From contig VBNP01000044.1 of the NCBI GenBank assembly GCA_005877965.1, positions 1 through 16,784 on the forward strand: a DNA stretch of 16,784 nucleotides, read 5' to 3'. The stretch is from Gammaproteobacteria bacterium. GTDB lineage: Bacteria > Pseudomonadota > Gammaproteobacteria > Steroidobacterales > Steroidobacteraceae. The translations under genes were made by a program, and so were the position numbers. This document shows, one piece after another, positions 8,342 to 16,437 of this stretch. The notes under the pieces were generated by a model, which was not told the DNA's origin, searched no databases, and saw nothing but the letters and a program-made list of their open reading frames with translations. Each line of letters begins with the position of its first letter. The stretch's first letter is position 1.

Positions 8342-9805
8342 ATGGCAGCCGAGGGAAGCAACGAGCTCGGGCGCATTGCGCGGCGCGCGATGCTCGCGCA
8401 GGGACTCGAGCCGGACTTCTCCGCAGCCGCCGTCGAGCAGTTGCGCAGCATTGGTCGAGCCGCGGTGGAGAGCGGCCCGCAGATCCGCGACCTGCGCGAT
8501 CTCTTGTGGTGCTCGATCGACAACGACGACTCGCGCGACCTCGATCAGCTGTCCGTTGCCGAGCCGCTGAGCGGCGCTGCGGTAAGGATCTTCGTGGCGA
8601 TCGCCGATGTCGAGGTCACGGTGGCTCCCGGCACGCCGATCGACGCGCACGCCGGCGCCAACACCACCACCGTCTACACCGCCGCACGGATCTTTCCAAT
8701 GCTTCCCGAGCGGCTGTCGACCGATCTCACATCGCTCGCGCAGGATGAGGAGCGTCTCAGCGTCGTCGTCGAAATGACCATCGCGGCCGATGGCGCGGTC
8801 GTGGCATCCGACATATACCGCGCGATGGTGCGCAACCGCGCCAAACTCGCCTATGCCAGCGTCGCCTCGTGGCTGCTCGGCACCGGCCCGGCGCCCGCGC
8901 GCCTCGCGGCGGTCAGCGGCATGGAGCAGCAGCTGCGCATCCAGGACCGCGCGGCACAGCTGCTCAAGCGCGTGCGGGACGAGCAGGGCGCGCTGGGACT
9001 CAACACCATCGAGGCGCGGGCGGTCTACGACAGCGGAGTGCTCGCGGACCTGAAGCCCGACGAGGACAATCGCGCCAAGGAGCTCATCGAATACTTCATG
9101 ATCGCGGCCAACTCAGTGGTCGCGCAGTACCTGGAACGGCGCGGCTCCGCATCACTGCGCCGCGTGCTGCGCACGCCGCAGCGCTGGGGGCGGATCGTGG
9201 AGCTGGCGCGGGGGCTCGGCGAGACTCTGCCGGCGGCGCCGGAGGCGCGGGCGCTCAGCGCCTTTCTCATCAGGCGCCAGCAGGCGGCGCCGGCGCGATT
9301 CCCGGACCTGTCGCTGTCGATCGTCAAGTTGCTGGGGGCCGGCGAGTATGTGCTCAAGCGCCCCGGACAGACTGCCGAAGGACATTTCGGACTCGCGGTG
9401 CATGACTACACGCACGCGACCGCGCCCAACCGCCGCTTCCCCGACCTTATCACCCAGCGGCTGCTGAAGGCCGCGCTCGCCGGCCGCCCTGCGCCCTACG
9501 GCGAGGAGGAGCTGCGCGGCATCGCGGCACACTGCAGCGAGCAGGAAGGCAATGCCGCGAAGGTCGAACGCCAGGTGCGCAAGAGCGCCGCCGCCATGCT
9601 GCTCGAATCGCGCATCGGCCAACAGTTTGATGCCCTGGTGACCGGCGCTTCGGACAAGGGAGTGTGGGTGCGGATCCCGCAGCCGCTTGCGGAAGGACGG
9701 CTCGTCAAGGGATTTGAAGGGTTGGACGTCGGTGATGGGCTGCGCGTACAGCTCGCTCACACCGACGTCGAGCGCGGCTACATCGATTTCGTGCGCGCCC
9801 GCTGA
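8342..9805 (+). CDS. RNB-family exoribonuclease (RNase II-like, short form)
   Basis: This is a predicted 3'-to-5' exoribonuclease of the RNase II/RNase R superfamily, cytoplasmic, acting on single-stranded RNA. The 487-residue protein starts almost directly with the RNB catalytic domain. The acidic metal site is CSIDNDDSRDLDQ. By alignment with E. coli RNase II, Asp60, Asp66 and Asp68 match D201, D207 and the essential D209, while position 69 is Gln where E. coli has D210. The late motif HATAPNRRFPDLITQR (358-373) matches the TSPIRRYxDLxxHR block and holds the conserved arginines. Residues about 425-487 look like an S1-type RNA-binding domain. The two N-terminal cold-shock domains of RNase II are missing, making it about 160 residues shorter. 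ATG 8342 was chosen because the RNB-family N-terminal helix begins there; ATG 8334 is out of frame. No partner gene adjoins it. Confidence 0.88.
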   Translation: MAAEGSNELGRIARRAMLAQGLEPDFSAAAVEQLRSIGRAAVESGPQIRDLRDLLWCSIDNDDSRDLDQLSVAEPLSGAAVRIFVAIADVEVTVAPGTPIDAHAGANTTTVYTAARIFPMLPERLSTDLTSLAQDEERLSVVVEMTIAADGAVVASDIYRAMVRNRAKLAYASVASWLLGTGPAPARLAAVSGMEQQLRIQDRAAQLLKRVRDEQGALGLNTIEARAVYDSGVLADLKPDEDNRAKELIEYFMIAANSVVAQYLERRGSASLRRVLRTPQRWGRIVELARGLGETLPAAPEARALSAFLIRRQQAAPARFPDLSLSIVKLLGAGEYVLKRPGQTAEGHFGLAVHDYTHATAPNRRFPDLITQRLLKAALAGRPAPYGEEELRGIAAHCSEQEGNAAKVERQVRKSAAAMLLESRIGQQFDALVTGASDKGVWVRIPQPLAEGRLVKGFEGLDVGDGLRVQLAHTDVERGYIDFVRAR

Positions 9806-9887
9806 GCGCCGCGCCAAGGAGTCCCGACCCTGCGCGCAGTCCGACAGCGCGACACCGACAACACACACGACGCAGATCGCAGACACG

Positions 9888-9916
9888 TTGCCCTGCCGAG
9901 TTCAGGGCGCTTAGAT
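9888..9916 (+). promoter_or_regulatory. Weak promoter candidate for the small exported protein
   Basis: TTGCCC (9888-9893) and TTAGAT (9911-9916) are separated by 17 bases and match four and three of six consensus bases. A 6-bp hairpin, GCCCTG 9890-9895 with CAGGGC 9903-9908, overlaps the spacer and could be the tail of the ribonuclease transcript instead. The 204-base gap 9806-10009 holds no other gene I can support. Confidence 0.25.
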
Positions 9917-9956
9917 GCAGGCACGGGGAGCGCTCGCGACGGCGGCGCGGATCTGC

Positions 9957-9975
9957 CGAAGCGTGCAACGCTTCG
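9957..9975 (+). promoter_or_regulatory. Perfect hairpin in the leader of the exported protein gene
   Basis: CGAAGCGT (9957-9964) and ACGCTTCG (9968-9975) form a perfect 8-bp inverted repeat with a 3-base loop, GCA. It ends 23 bases before the GGAGG site of the downstream gene. It could act as a transcript-stabilising 5' hairpin, a protein operator or an attenuator. It has no T-run, so termination is unlikely. Confidence 0.5.
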
Positions 9976-9998
9976 AAACGGACAGGTCTCGTATCAAT

Positions 9999-10003
9999 GG
10001 AGG
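9999..10003 (+). promoter_or_regulatory. Strong ribosome binding site
   Basis: GGAGG lies 6 bases before ATG 10010 and fixes that start. The ATG at 10005 is too close and in another frame. Confidence 0.7.
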
Positions 10004-10009
10004 TATGAC

Positions 10010-10390
10010 ATGAAGCGCTTTTTGACTTTGATTGCGGCAACCGCCGCGCTGGGGCTGGCAGCGTTTGCTTACGCCGGCGAGCCCGAGGATCAGGCCGGCG
10101 CCACCCAGCCATCGCCTGCGGAGCAGCCTTCGATGCCGTCGACCGACCCGACGACGCCGTACGCTGGTCAGACGGACCCCTCCGCGGCGGCACAGTCGAG
10201 CGCATCGGCCGCGCAGAGCATGCGGCTGGCGGCCATCGTGCCTTCGGGCATGTCGGCGCAGGAAGCCTGCGCGGGATTCAGGAATGTTGAGGAATGTGCA
10301 GCGACCCTGCACGCCTCGCAGAATCTCAGCATTCCCTTCGCGGACCTGAAGTCGAGAGTGACCGGCGGGGCGCAGCTCGGTGCGGCGTAA
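10010..10390 (+). CDS. Small exported protein of unknown function
   Basis: I do not recognise a named family. The 126-residue product has a Sec signal peptide: Lys2-Arg3, a hydrophobic core over 4-20, and a likely cut after AYA at residue 22. Residues 23-70 are a low-complexity, probably disordered linker rich in Ala, Ser, Pro, Thr, Gln and Asp. The C-terminal third (about 71-126) looks structured and conserved in style, with cysteines 87 and 96 (CX8C) and the motif HASQNLSIPFADLKSRVTGG near 101-120, suggesting a small helical domain, possibly disulfide-linked in the periplasm. It has the strongest ribosome binding site of the non-thi genes and a perfect hairpin in its leader. It is followed by a convergent efflux operon, so it is probably monocistronic. 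Confidence 0.82.
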   Translation: MKRFLTLIAATAALGLAAFAYAGEPEDQAGATQPSPAEQPSMPSTDPTTPYAGQTDPSAAAQSSASAAQSMRLAAIVPSGMSAQEACAGFRNVEECAATLHASQNLSIPFADLKSRVTGGAQLGAA

Positions 10391-10468
10391 GGCCGAGGAA
10401 CAGGCGCGCAGCGACACACGTTCCCCACAGGGCTGACTGATCGCGGCCGTCGGCGAACCGGTTTGGGC

Positions 10469-10492
10469 GTGGGGGGCTTGAGGACCTCCCAC
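10469..10492. terminator. Hairpin between convergent genes, possible two-way terminator
   Basis: GTGGGGGG (10469-10476) pairs with CCTCCCAC (10485-10492) with one G-U pair and an 8-base loop. It lies in the 125-base gap between the end of the exported-protein gene and the end of the outer-membrane factor gene, where a shared terminator is expected. No T-run flanks it on either strand. I see nothing else in the gap apart from the 8-base palindrome AACCGGTT at 10456-10463. Confidence 0.3.
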
Positions 10493-10515
10493 CGGCCCAC
10501 CGGAAGATCGGCCGC

Positions 10516-11931
10516 TCAGCGCGGCTGCCAGTCCCCGCCCAGGGCCTTGACCAGCAGCGCCGTGGCGTTGGTGCGGCGGATGCCGATGTCGACCGCCGCC
10601 AGGCGCGCCGCGAGTGCGGCGTTCTCGGTCGACACGACCTCGAGATAGCTCGCGATCCCGCCCTTGTAGCGCAGGTTCGCCTGGTCGAGCGCTCCCTGCG
10701 TCGCGGTGACGGCGGCCGCCTGACTTACGCTCTCGCGCTGCAGCTGGCGCAACGCCGCGAGACTGTCCTCGACGTCCTGGAAGGCCGCGAGCACCGTGCC
10801 GCGGTAGTTGGCGACCTGCTCGTCGTAGGCGGCGTGCGCCGCGGCGGACTGTGCCGCGTGCAGGCCGCCGTCGAAGAACGTCATCATCGCCCGCGGGCCC
10901 ACGGACCAGAAGCGGCTCGGAGCGCTGATCCAGTCGGAAGCCGCAGTGCTTTCCAGTCCCGCCGTGCCGAGCAGACTGAATACGGGAAAGTAGGCCGCGC
11001 GGGCCACACCGATGGCGGCGTTGGCGGCCGCCACACGGCGCTCGGCCGCCGCGACGTCCGGCCGGCGCTCCAGGAGCTCCGAGGGCAGGCCGGGCGCGAC
11101 CTGCGGAACCGGCAGATCGCCGCCGGTGGCGCGCGCGGCGACACTGAAATCGGCAGGCTCGCGGCCGACCAGCACGGCGATGGCATGCTCGGTCTGAGCA
11201 CGGCGCAGACGGGTATCCTCGGCCTGGGTGCGGGCCGACTCCAGCTGCGCCTGCGCCTGTTGTACGTCGGCGATGGCCGCGGCCCCGCCGTGATACAGGT
11301 TCTGCGTGAGCTTAAGCGCGCGCGCGTAGTCGGCGACCGTGTGATCGAGCAGCTGCTGCTCGATATCCAGGCCGCGTAGCGTGAAGTAGTCACTGGCCAG
11401 CTCGGCGTGCACGCTGAGATCAAGCGCTGCGACATCCCCGGCGCTCGCCTGCTCGCTGGCGCGCGCTCCGGCGACGGTGTTGCGCACGCGGCCGAAGAGA
11501 TCGAGCTCGTAGGACAGATCTGCCCCGGCGGTGTAGACATTCCCGACCGCCGGCTTGCCGGGCGCGTAGCTGGGCGAATTGAGCGAGGTCCGTGCGCGGG
11601 TGGCGTTCGCCTGAGCCGTCAGCGCCGGGAACCATGCCGCGCGTGCCATACGCGTCTGGGCGCGTGCCTGATCGAGACGCGCAAGCGCCGCCCGCAGGCT
11701 CTGATTGGCATCGGTGACGCGGGCTTCGAGATCATCGAGCTCCCGGTCCTGGAACATCGTCCACCAGCGGCCGCGCGGCGTACCGTCCGCTGGCGTGGCG
11801 AGCTTCCACTCGCCGGCCTCCTTGTAGGAGTCCGGCGCGGCGGGCACCGAAGGGCGTTGATATCGCGGGCTGAGCGAGCAGCCGCTCAGCGCACCCAGCA
11901 CCGCCACCGCCAGCGATGCCGCGCGTCGCAT
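10516..11931 (-). CDS. Outer-membrane factor of an RND efflux system (NodT/OprM family lipoprotein)
   Basis: This is a TolC-like trimeric outer-membrane channel subunit that lets the pump discharge to the outside. The 471-residue product has a lipoprotein signal ending LSGC (Cys18) and starts the mature part with SLSPRYQRP, typical of NodT-type factors. Two repeated OEP halves follow. The first includes WWTMFQDRELDDLEARV (about 55-71) and DLSYELDLFGRVRN; the second includes ELLERRPDVAAAERRVAAANAAIGVARAAYFP-type sequence and LRYKGGIASYLEVV. Long alanine-rich helices fit the periplasmic coiled-coil barrel. The ATG at 11931 overlaps the adaptor stop by one base (TGATG) with no clear ribosome binding site, so translation is probably coupled. 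It is the last gene of the operon. The substrate is not predictable. Confidence 0.93.
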   Translation of the reverse strand: MRRAASLAVAVLGALSGCSLSPRYQRPSVPAAPDSYKEAGEWKLATPADGTPRGRWWTMFQDRELDDLEARVTDANQSLRAALARLDQARAQTRMARAAWFPALTAQANATRARTSLNSPSYAPGKPAVGNVYTAGADLSYELDLFGRVRNTVAGARASEQASAGDVAALDLSVHAELASDYFTLRGLDIEQQLLDHTVADYARALKLTQNLYHGGAAAIADVQQAQAQLESARTQAEDTRLRRAQTEHAIAVLVGREPADFSVAARATGGDLPVPQVAPGLPSELLERRPDVAAAERRVAAANAAIGVARAAYFPVFSLLGTAGLESTAASDWISAPSRFWSVGPRAMMTFFDGGLHAAQSAAAHAAYDEQVANYRGTVLAAFQDVEDSLAALRQLQRESVSQAAAVTATQGALDQANLRYKGGIASYLEVVSTENAALAARLAAVDIGIRRTNATALLVKALGGDWQPR

Positions 11932-13136
11932 CAGGAGGGTCCCGCCGCGCCATGCGGCGGCGAGCGCGGCTGCACGACGCGCACCGCGGTCCCCTCGCTG
12001 ATGGAATCGGGGGGATTGACCACCAGGATGTCCGCCGCGTCGAGCCCGGTCAGCACCTCGATTTCGGTGCCGAAATCCCGCCCCTCGGTGATGGGCTTCA
12101 GGTGCACGCGATGCGCGGGGTCGAGGGTCGCGACCTGCAAGCCCTGCGCGCGAAACAACACCGTATTCACCGGCACCCGCAGGGTGTTCGCGCCGGCGGA
12201 CAGGGTGAAGTGCACCTGCGCATAGGATCCCGGCAGCAGCTCGCCCGCGGCATTGTCGATCTGCAGCTCCACCTGCAGCGTGCGGGAGGTGGCATCGAGT
12301 GCGCGCGCGGTGGAAGCGACGGAGGCGGAGTAGCGCTGGGCGGGGCGATCCGCGAATACCAGCCCCGCCGTCAGGCCCGGCTCGATGGCTGCCGCATAAG
12401 CCTGCGGCACGGACACGTAGATGCGCAGCCGGTGCGTGTCGGCCACGCGGAACAAGGCGCTGCCCGGGCTCTGCCCGGCGTTGATGAGCGCGCCGACGTC
12501 GGTGTTGCGCTGGGTGACGACGCCGTCAAACGGCGCCACCACACGCTTGAAGGACTCCAGGTCAGCTAAGCGTGCCAGGTTGGCGGCTGCCGATTGCCGC
12601 GCCGCGGCCTTGGCGGCCGCATCCCCGGCGCGCTGATCGGCATCCTGCTGCGACACCGACTCGGTCGCGAGCAGACCCTGCCAGCGCTCGTTGGTGGTGC
12701 GCGCGAGCTCGTAGTTGGCCTGCGCGGTCGCCAGATCCGCCTGTGCCTGGCGCAGCTGCTGGTCCACTTCCGGGGCGTCGATCTCGGCGAGCAGCTGGCC
12801 TTTCCTCACCGTCGTGCCGATGTCGGTGTACCAGGCCTTCAGATACCCGCTGGTGCGCGCGTAGATCGGCGCCTCGTAGTAAGCCTGGACGCTCCCCGGC
12901 AGCACCAGGGTGTTGGAGGCCGGTCCCTGGCTTGGCTTGACGGTCGTCACCGTGGCTATCGCCGCGCTCGCCGCCTCGCCCTCGAGCCCCGCGCGGGCGA
13001 TCAGGCGGCTGGCGATGCCCCACACGGCGAGGAGCAGGGCGAGGCCGAGCGCGATCAACGCGTAGCGCTTCGGACGCAGGTCCGGCGCGCGGGCGCCGGC
13101 GGGCGGGGAGGGCCGGGACAGGGACGGGTCGGACAT
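11931..13136 (-). CDS. RND efflux periplasmic adaptor subunit (membrane fusion protein)
   Basis: This protein bridges the permease and the outer-membrane channel in the periplasm. The 401-residue product has a cytoplasmic tail rich in Pro/Ser/Arg (1-24), one membrane anchor (about 26-47), the first lipoyl half-motif (88-122), an alpha-helical hairpin (about 123-195), the second lipoyl half (198-230), a beta-barrel domain (about 235-310) and a membrane-proximal domain ending near 395. The hairpin tip has R151, L155 and S162 in RWQGLLATESVS, matching the RxxxLxxxxxxS motif used to dock TolC-type channels. The anchor is a transmembrane helix, not a lipobox. The start is ATG 13136, with GGAG six bases upstream, overlapping the permease stop by one base. 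Confidence 0.93.
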   Translation of the reverse strand: MSDPSLSRPSPPAGARAPDLRPKRYALIALGLALLLAVWGIASRLIARAGLEGEAASAAIATVTTVKPSQGPASNTLVLPGSVQAYYEAPIYARTSGYLKAWYTDIGTTVRKGQLLAEIDAPEVDQQLRQAQADLATAQANYELARTTNERWQGLLATESVSQQDADQRAGDAAAKAAARQSAAANLARLADLESFKRVVAPFDGVVTQRNTDVGALINAGQSPGSALFRVADTHRLRIYVSVPQAYAAAIEPGLTAGLVFADRPAQRYSASVASTARALDATSRTLQVELQIDNAAGELLPGSYAQVHFTLSAGANTLRVPVNTVLFRAQGLQVATLDPAHRVHLKPITEGRDFGTEIEVLTGLDAADILVVNPPDSISEGTAVRVVQPRSPPHGAAGPS

Positions 13137-16100
13137 CAGCGACTCCGGCGTCCATGGACGAGGGCGAACACCGTGGGCACGAAAAACAGCGTCGCCACAG
13201 TTGCGAAGACCAGGCCACCGATCACCGCGCGGCCGAGCGGCGCATTCTGCTCTCCGCCTTCGCCGAGCCCCAGGGCCATGGGCACCATGCCGATGATCAT
13301 GGCGAGCGCCGTCATCAGCACCGGGCGAAGACGCGTGACGCCGGCCTGGAGTGCGGCGTGCGCGGCGTCGTCACCGGCGTTCATCCGTTCCCGGGCGAAG
13401 CTGACCACCAGCACGCTGTTGGCGGTGGCCACCCCCATGCACATGATCGCGCCGGTGAGCGCGGGTACGCTGACCGGCGTGTGCGTGAGGAACAGCAGCC
13501 ACACGATGCCGGCGAGCGCGGCGGGCAGGGCGGTGATGATGATGAAGGGGTCGCGCCACGACTGGAAGTTGACCACGATCAGCAGGTAAACCAGCACCAC
13601 CGCACCGGCAAGCCCCGCCAGCAGCCCGGTGAAGGAATCGGTCATGGTCTTGACCTGCCCGCGCACCGTCACCTGCGAGCCGCGCGGCAGGAAGTGCTGC
13701 GCGTCGGCGACCAGCCGATTGATCTGCGCGGCGATGAATCCGAGGTCGGTCCCCTCGATCGCCCCGTAGATGTCGATGACCGGGGTCGCGTCGTAGTGGC
13801 TCACGACCGCCGGGGACACCCCGCGCGAGAAGCTCGCGAGATTGGCCAGCATCTGCGAGCCGCCGACGCCGTTGCCGCCGGTGACCGGGGTGGTCGCGAG
13901 GTCCGAGAGCGAGGCGAGGCGGAACTGCGGCGTCTGCGCGACCACGTTGTACTGGCTGCCGCTCTTGGGATCGATCCAGAAGGACAGCGTCGTCTGGGAG
14001 CTGCCGGAGAGGGAGATCAGCAGATCGGAAGCGACCTCGGTCTCCGACAGGCCCAGCAATGCGGCTTTGCTGCGATCGACGTTGACATTGAGCGTGGGGT
14101 AGTCGAAGTCCTGCTGGATGCGCAGGTCCACCACCCCGGGAATGCTGTGCATGCGCGCCAGCAGGGCGTTGGCGTAGTGGCGGTTGGCCTCGACGTTGAA
14201 GCCCGCCACCTGCACATCAAGCGGCGCGGGCAGCCCGAAGTTCAGGATCTGGCTGACGATGTCCGCCGGCAGGAAGGCGAACCGGGTCGCGGGGTAGAGC
14301 GCAGTGAGCTTCGCGCGCAGCGCGCGTACGTACTGCGCGGTGGGGCGATGATCGGGGGTGAGGTTCACGAGGATATCCGCATCCCCGGGACCGACGGGCG
14401 CCGAGGTCGAGTACGACAGGTTGATGCCGCTGTAGGGCACGCCGATGTTGTCGACCAGGGTGCTGATCTCGCGCGCCGGGACAGTCTCGCGGATGGTCGC
14501 CTCGACGCGATCGCACAGCGCCGCCGTCTCGTCGATGCGGATGCCGGTGGGCGCGCGCAGGTGCAGCTTGATCTGGCCGGCATCCACGCTCGGGAAGAAG
14601 TCCTGCCCGAGGCCCGGCAGGTAGCGGCCGAACGGGAACGCGAGCAGGGCGGTTCCCGCCATGGCGGCGAGGAACGGCAAGGCGAAGCGCGTACCGGCGG
14701 CGAGCGAGCGCTCCAGCAGGGCGTGATAGCGCTCGCGCACGTCTGCGAACCACTGCTCGAAGCGGCCCTGCAGGCGCTGCAGCACGCCGCGCGTGGCCGC
14801 CGCGGCGTGCGGGTCGTGCCGCTGCAGCCAGTACTTGGCGAGCGTCGGCACCAGCGTGCGCGACAGCAGGTAGGAGGCGAGCATGGCGAACACCACCGCC
14901 TCGGCCAGCGGCACGAACAGGAAGCGGGCGATGCCGGCGAGCATGAACATCGGCACGAACACGATGCAGATGGCGAGCGTGGAGACGAAGGCCGGCACGG
15001 CGATCTCGTGGGCGCCGTTCAGGATCGCCGCCTCGACCTCTTCGCCGCGCTCGAGGTGCCAGTTGATGTTCTCGATGGTGACCGTGGCGTCATCCACCAG
15101 GATGCCGACCGCGAGCGCGAGCCCGCCGAGGGTCATGATGTTGATGGTCTCCCCGAGTGCCGACAGGCAGATGATGGAGGCGAGAATCGACAGCGGGATG
15201 GAGACCGCGATGATGAGCGTGCTGCGCCAGCTGCCGAGGAACAGCAGGATCATGAGCGCGGTGAGCGTGGCCGCGATCACCGCTTCACGCACCACCCCGG
15301 AGATGGCGGCGCGCACGAACAGCGACTGATCGCCCACCAGGTCGACGTTGAAGCCCGCCGGCAGCGCGTCGCGGATCCGCGGCAGGCGTTGCTTGATGGT
15401 GCGGATGATATCGAGGGTCGAGGCGCTGCCGGTCTTGAGCACGCTCATCAGCACGCCGCGGCGGCCGTCGCGGCGCACAATGTTGGTCTGCGGCGGGTAG
15501 CCGTCGCGCACCTGCGCCACGTCGCGCACGTAGATCACGCTGCCGCCGCGGGTGGTAATCGGCAGGTCGTTGAGCTCGGCGATCGTCTTCGGGTTGGCGT
15601 TGACGGTGACGAAGTACTCGCGATCGCCGATCTTTTGCGTACCGGCGGGCAGGATCGAGTTCTGGGCGTTGAAGGCGGCGGCAACGTCATTGCCCGAGAG
15701 ACCCTGGGCCCGCAGGGCGTCCGGATCCAGGTCGACCTGCACCTGGCGCTGCAGGCCGCCGTAGGGGTAGGGCATGGAGGCGCCGGCCACGGTGGAGAGT
15801 CCGGTGCGGATGATGCTGTTGCCGAGGTCGAAGAGCTGCGCCTCGGAGAGCTTCTCGCTCGACAACGCCAGCTGCAGGATCGGCACCGAGGAGGCGTTAT
15901 AGGCGAGGATGAAGGGTGCCGTGGTGCCGGGCGGTGCGGAGCGCAACTGGGTCTGCGACACTGCGGTGATCTGCGCGAAGGACAGCTCTTCGTTGACGTT
16001 CGGCTGGAAGAAATACTTCACCACCGAGGTGCCGCTGAGGTTCTGGGACTCGGTGTGCTCGACATCGTTGACGATGGTCTGCGCGGTGCGCTCGCTCTGC

Positions 16101-16294
16101 AGCACCAGGCGCGTCGCCATCTCCTCGGGCGAAAGACCGGTGTATCGCCAGATGGTCGCGACGACCGGAATCTTGATGTTCGGAAAGATGTCGGTGGGCG
16201 TGCGCGAGATCGCGAACCCGCCGAGCAGCGTGATCAGGATGGCGAGAACGAGAAAGGTATACGGACGCCTGAGCGCCAGCCTGACGATCCACAT
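13136..16294 (-). CDS. RND efflux permease (HAE-1/AcrB-like)
   Basis: This is the inner-membrane proton-driven pump subunit of a tripartite exporter, here 1052 residues, normal for the family. Membrane segments are visible at about 11-31, 336-475 (a cluster of TM2-6), 530-550 and 888-1045 (TM8-12), with the two large periplasmic loops between. The transmembrane-4 motif GILVDDATVTIENI carries Asp401 and Asp402, matching AcrB D407/D408. In transmembrane 10, the motif GVATANSVLVVSFARER places Ala958 where AcrB has Lys940. It is the first gene of a leftward operon in the order permease-adaptor-channel, so the whole complex is encoded together. The ATG at 16294 has no convincing ribosome binding site. 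The substrate cannot be told from sequence; a multidrug or metabolite exporter is likely, and a heavy-metal CusA type is less likely. Confidence 0.94.
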   Translation of the reverse strand: MWIVRLALRRPYTFLVLAILITLLGGFAISRTPTDIFPNIKIPVVATIWRYTGLSPEEMATRLVLQSERTAQTIVNDVEHTESQNLSGTSVVKYFFQPNVNEELSFAQITAVSQTQLRSAPPGTTAPFILAYNASSVPILQLALSSEKLSEAQLFDLGNSIIRTGLSTVAGASMPYPYGGLQRQVQVDLDPDALRAQGLSGNDVAAAFNAQNSILPAGTQKIGDREYFVTVNANPKTIAELNDLPITTRGGSVIYVRDVAQVRDGYPPQTNIVRRDGRRGVLMSVLKTGSASTLDIIRTIKQRLPRIRDALPAGFNVDLVGDQSLFVRAAISGVVREAVIAATLTALMILLFLGSWRSTLIIAVSIPLSILASIICLSALGETINIMTLGGLALAVGILVDDATVTIENINWHLERGEEVEAAILNGAHEIAVPAFVSTLAICIVFVPMFMLAGIARFLFVPLAEAVVFAMLASYLLSRTLVPTLAKYWLQRHDPHAAAATRGVLQRLQGRFEQWFADVRERYHALLERSLAAGTRFALPFLAAMAGTALLAFPFGRYLPGLGQDFFPSVDAGQIKLHLRAPTGIRIDETAALCDRVEATIRETVPAREISTLVDNIGVPYSGINLSYSTSAPVGPGDADILVNLTPDHRPTAQYVRALRAKLTALYPATRFAFLPADIVSQILNFGLPAPLDVQVAGFNVEANRHYANALLARMHSIPGVVDLRIQQDFDYPTLNVNVDRSKAALLGLSETEVASDLLISLSGSSQTTLSFWIDPKSGSQYNVVAQTPQFRLASLSDLATTPVTGGNGVGGSQMLANLASFSRGVSPAVVSHYDATPVIDIYGAIEGTDLGFIAAQINRLVADAQHFLPRGSQVTVRGQVKTMTDSFTGLLAGLAGAVVLVYLLIVVNFQSWRDPFIIITALPAALAGIVWLLFLTHTPVSVPALTGAIMCMGVATANSVLVVSFARERMNAGDDAAHAALQAGVTRLRPVLMTALAMIIGMVPMALGLGEGGEQNAPLGRAVIGGLVFATVATLFFVPTVFALVHGRRSR

Positions 16295-16331
16295 CGGTCT
16301 TACAGGGTAGCGCAGCGCCGGCTGGGTGACG

Positions 16332-16368
16332 ATAGCCCGCTTTGCCGGTCATTCTGATGAGCGGCTAT
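16332..16368. promoter_or_regulatory. Imperfect inverted repeat upstream of the efflux operon
   Basis: ATAGCCCGC (16332-16340) and GCGGCTAT (16361-16368) are complementary with a single bulged C and a 20-base spacer. The pair lies 38-74 bases upstream of the permease ATG, where a promoter or operator would be. No confident -35/-10 pair was found on the minus strand, so this is only a candidate regulator site. Confidence 0.25.
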
Positions 16369-16410
16369 GGCGGCACGGGTTTGCAGGCCCAGGCGTACGC
16401 CGCCGCCGGA

Positions 16411-16437
16411 TGGCCGGGGGTACCGGGCACCCGGCCA
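16411..16437 (-). terminator. GC-rich hairpin, possible terminator of the MFS gene
   Basis: A perfect 8-bp stem, TGGCCGGG (16411-16418) with CCCGGCCA (16430-16437), lies 45 bases past the MFS stop on the minus strand. Its 11-base loop has no T-run after it. In the 188-base gap 16295-16482 this and the inverted repeat at 16332-16368 are the only structures I see. Confidence 0.3.

Noticed and set aside
13154..16357. A 1067-codon open frame on the plus strand across the whole RND permease gene
   Set aside because: It runs exactly antisense to a clear RND gene, and its product is a string of Arg, His, Asp, Gly and Glu without any recognisable fold. Long antisense frames are common opposite GC-rich genes.
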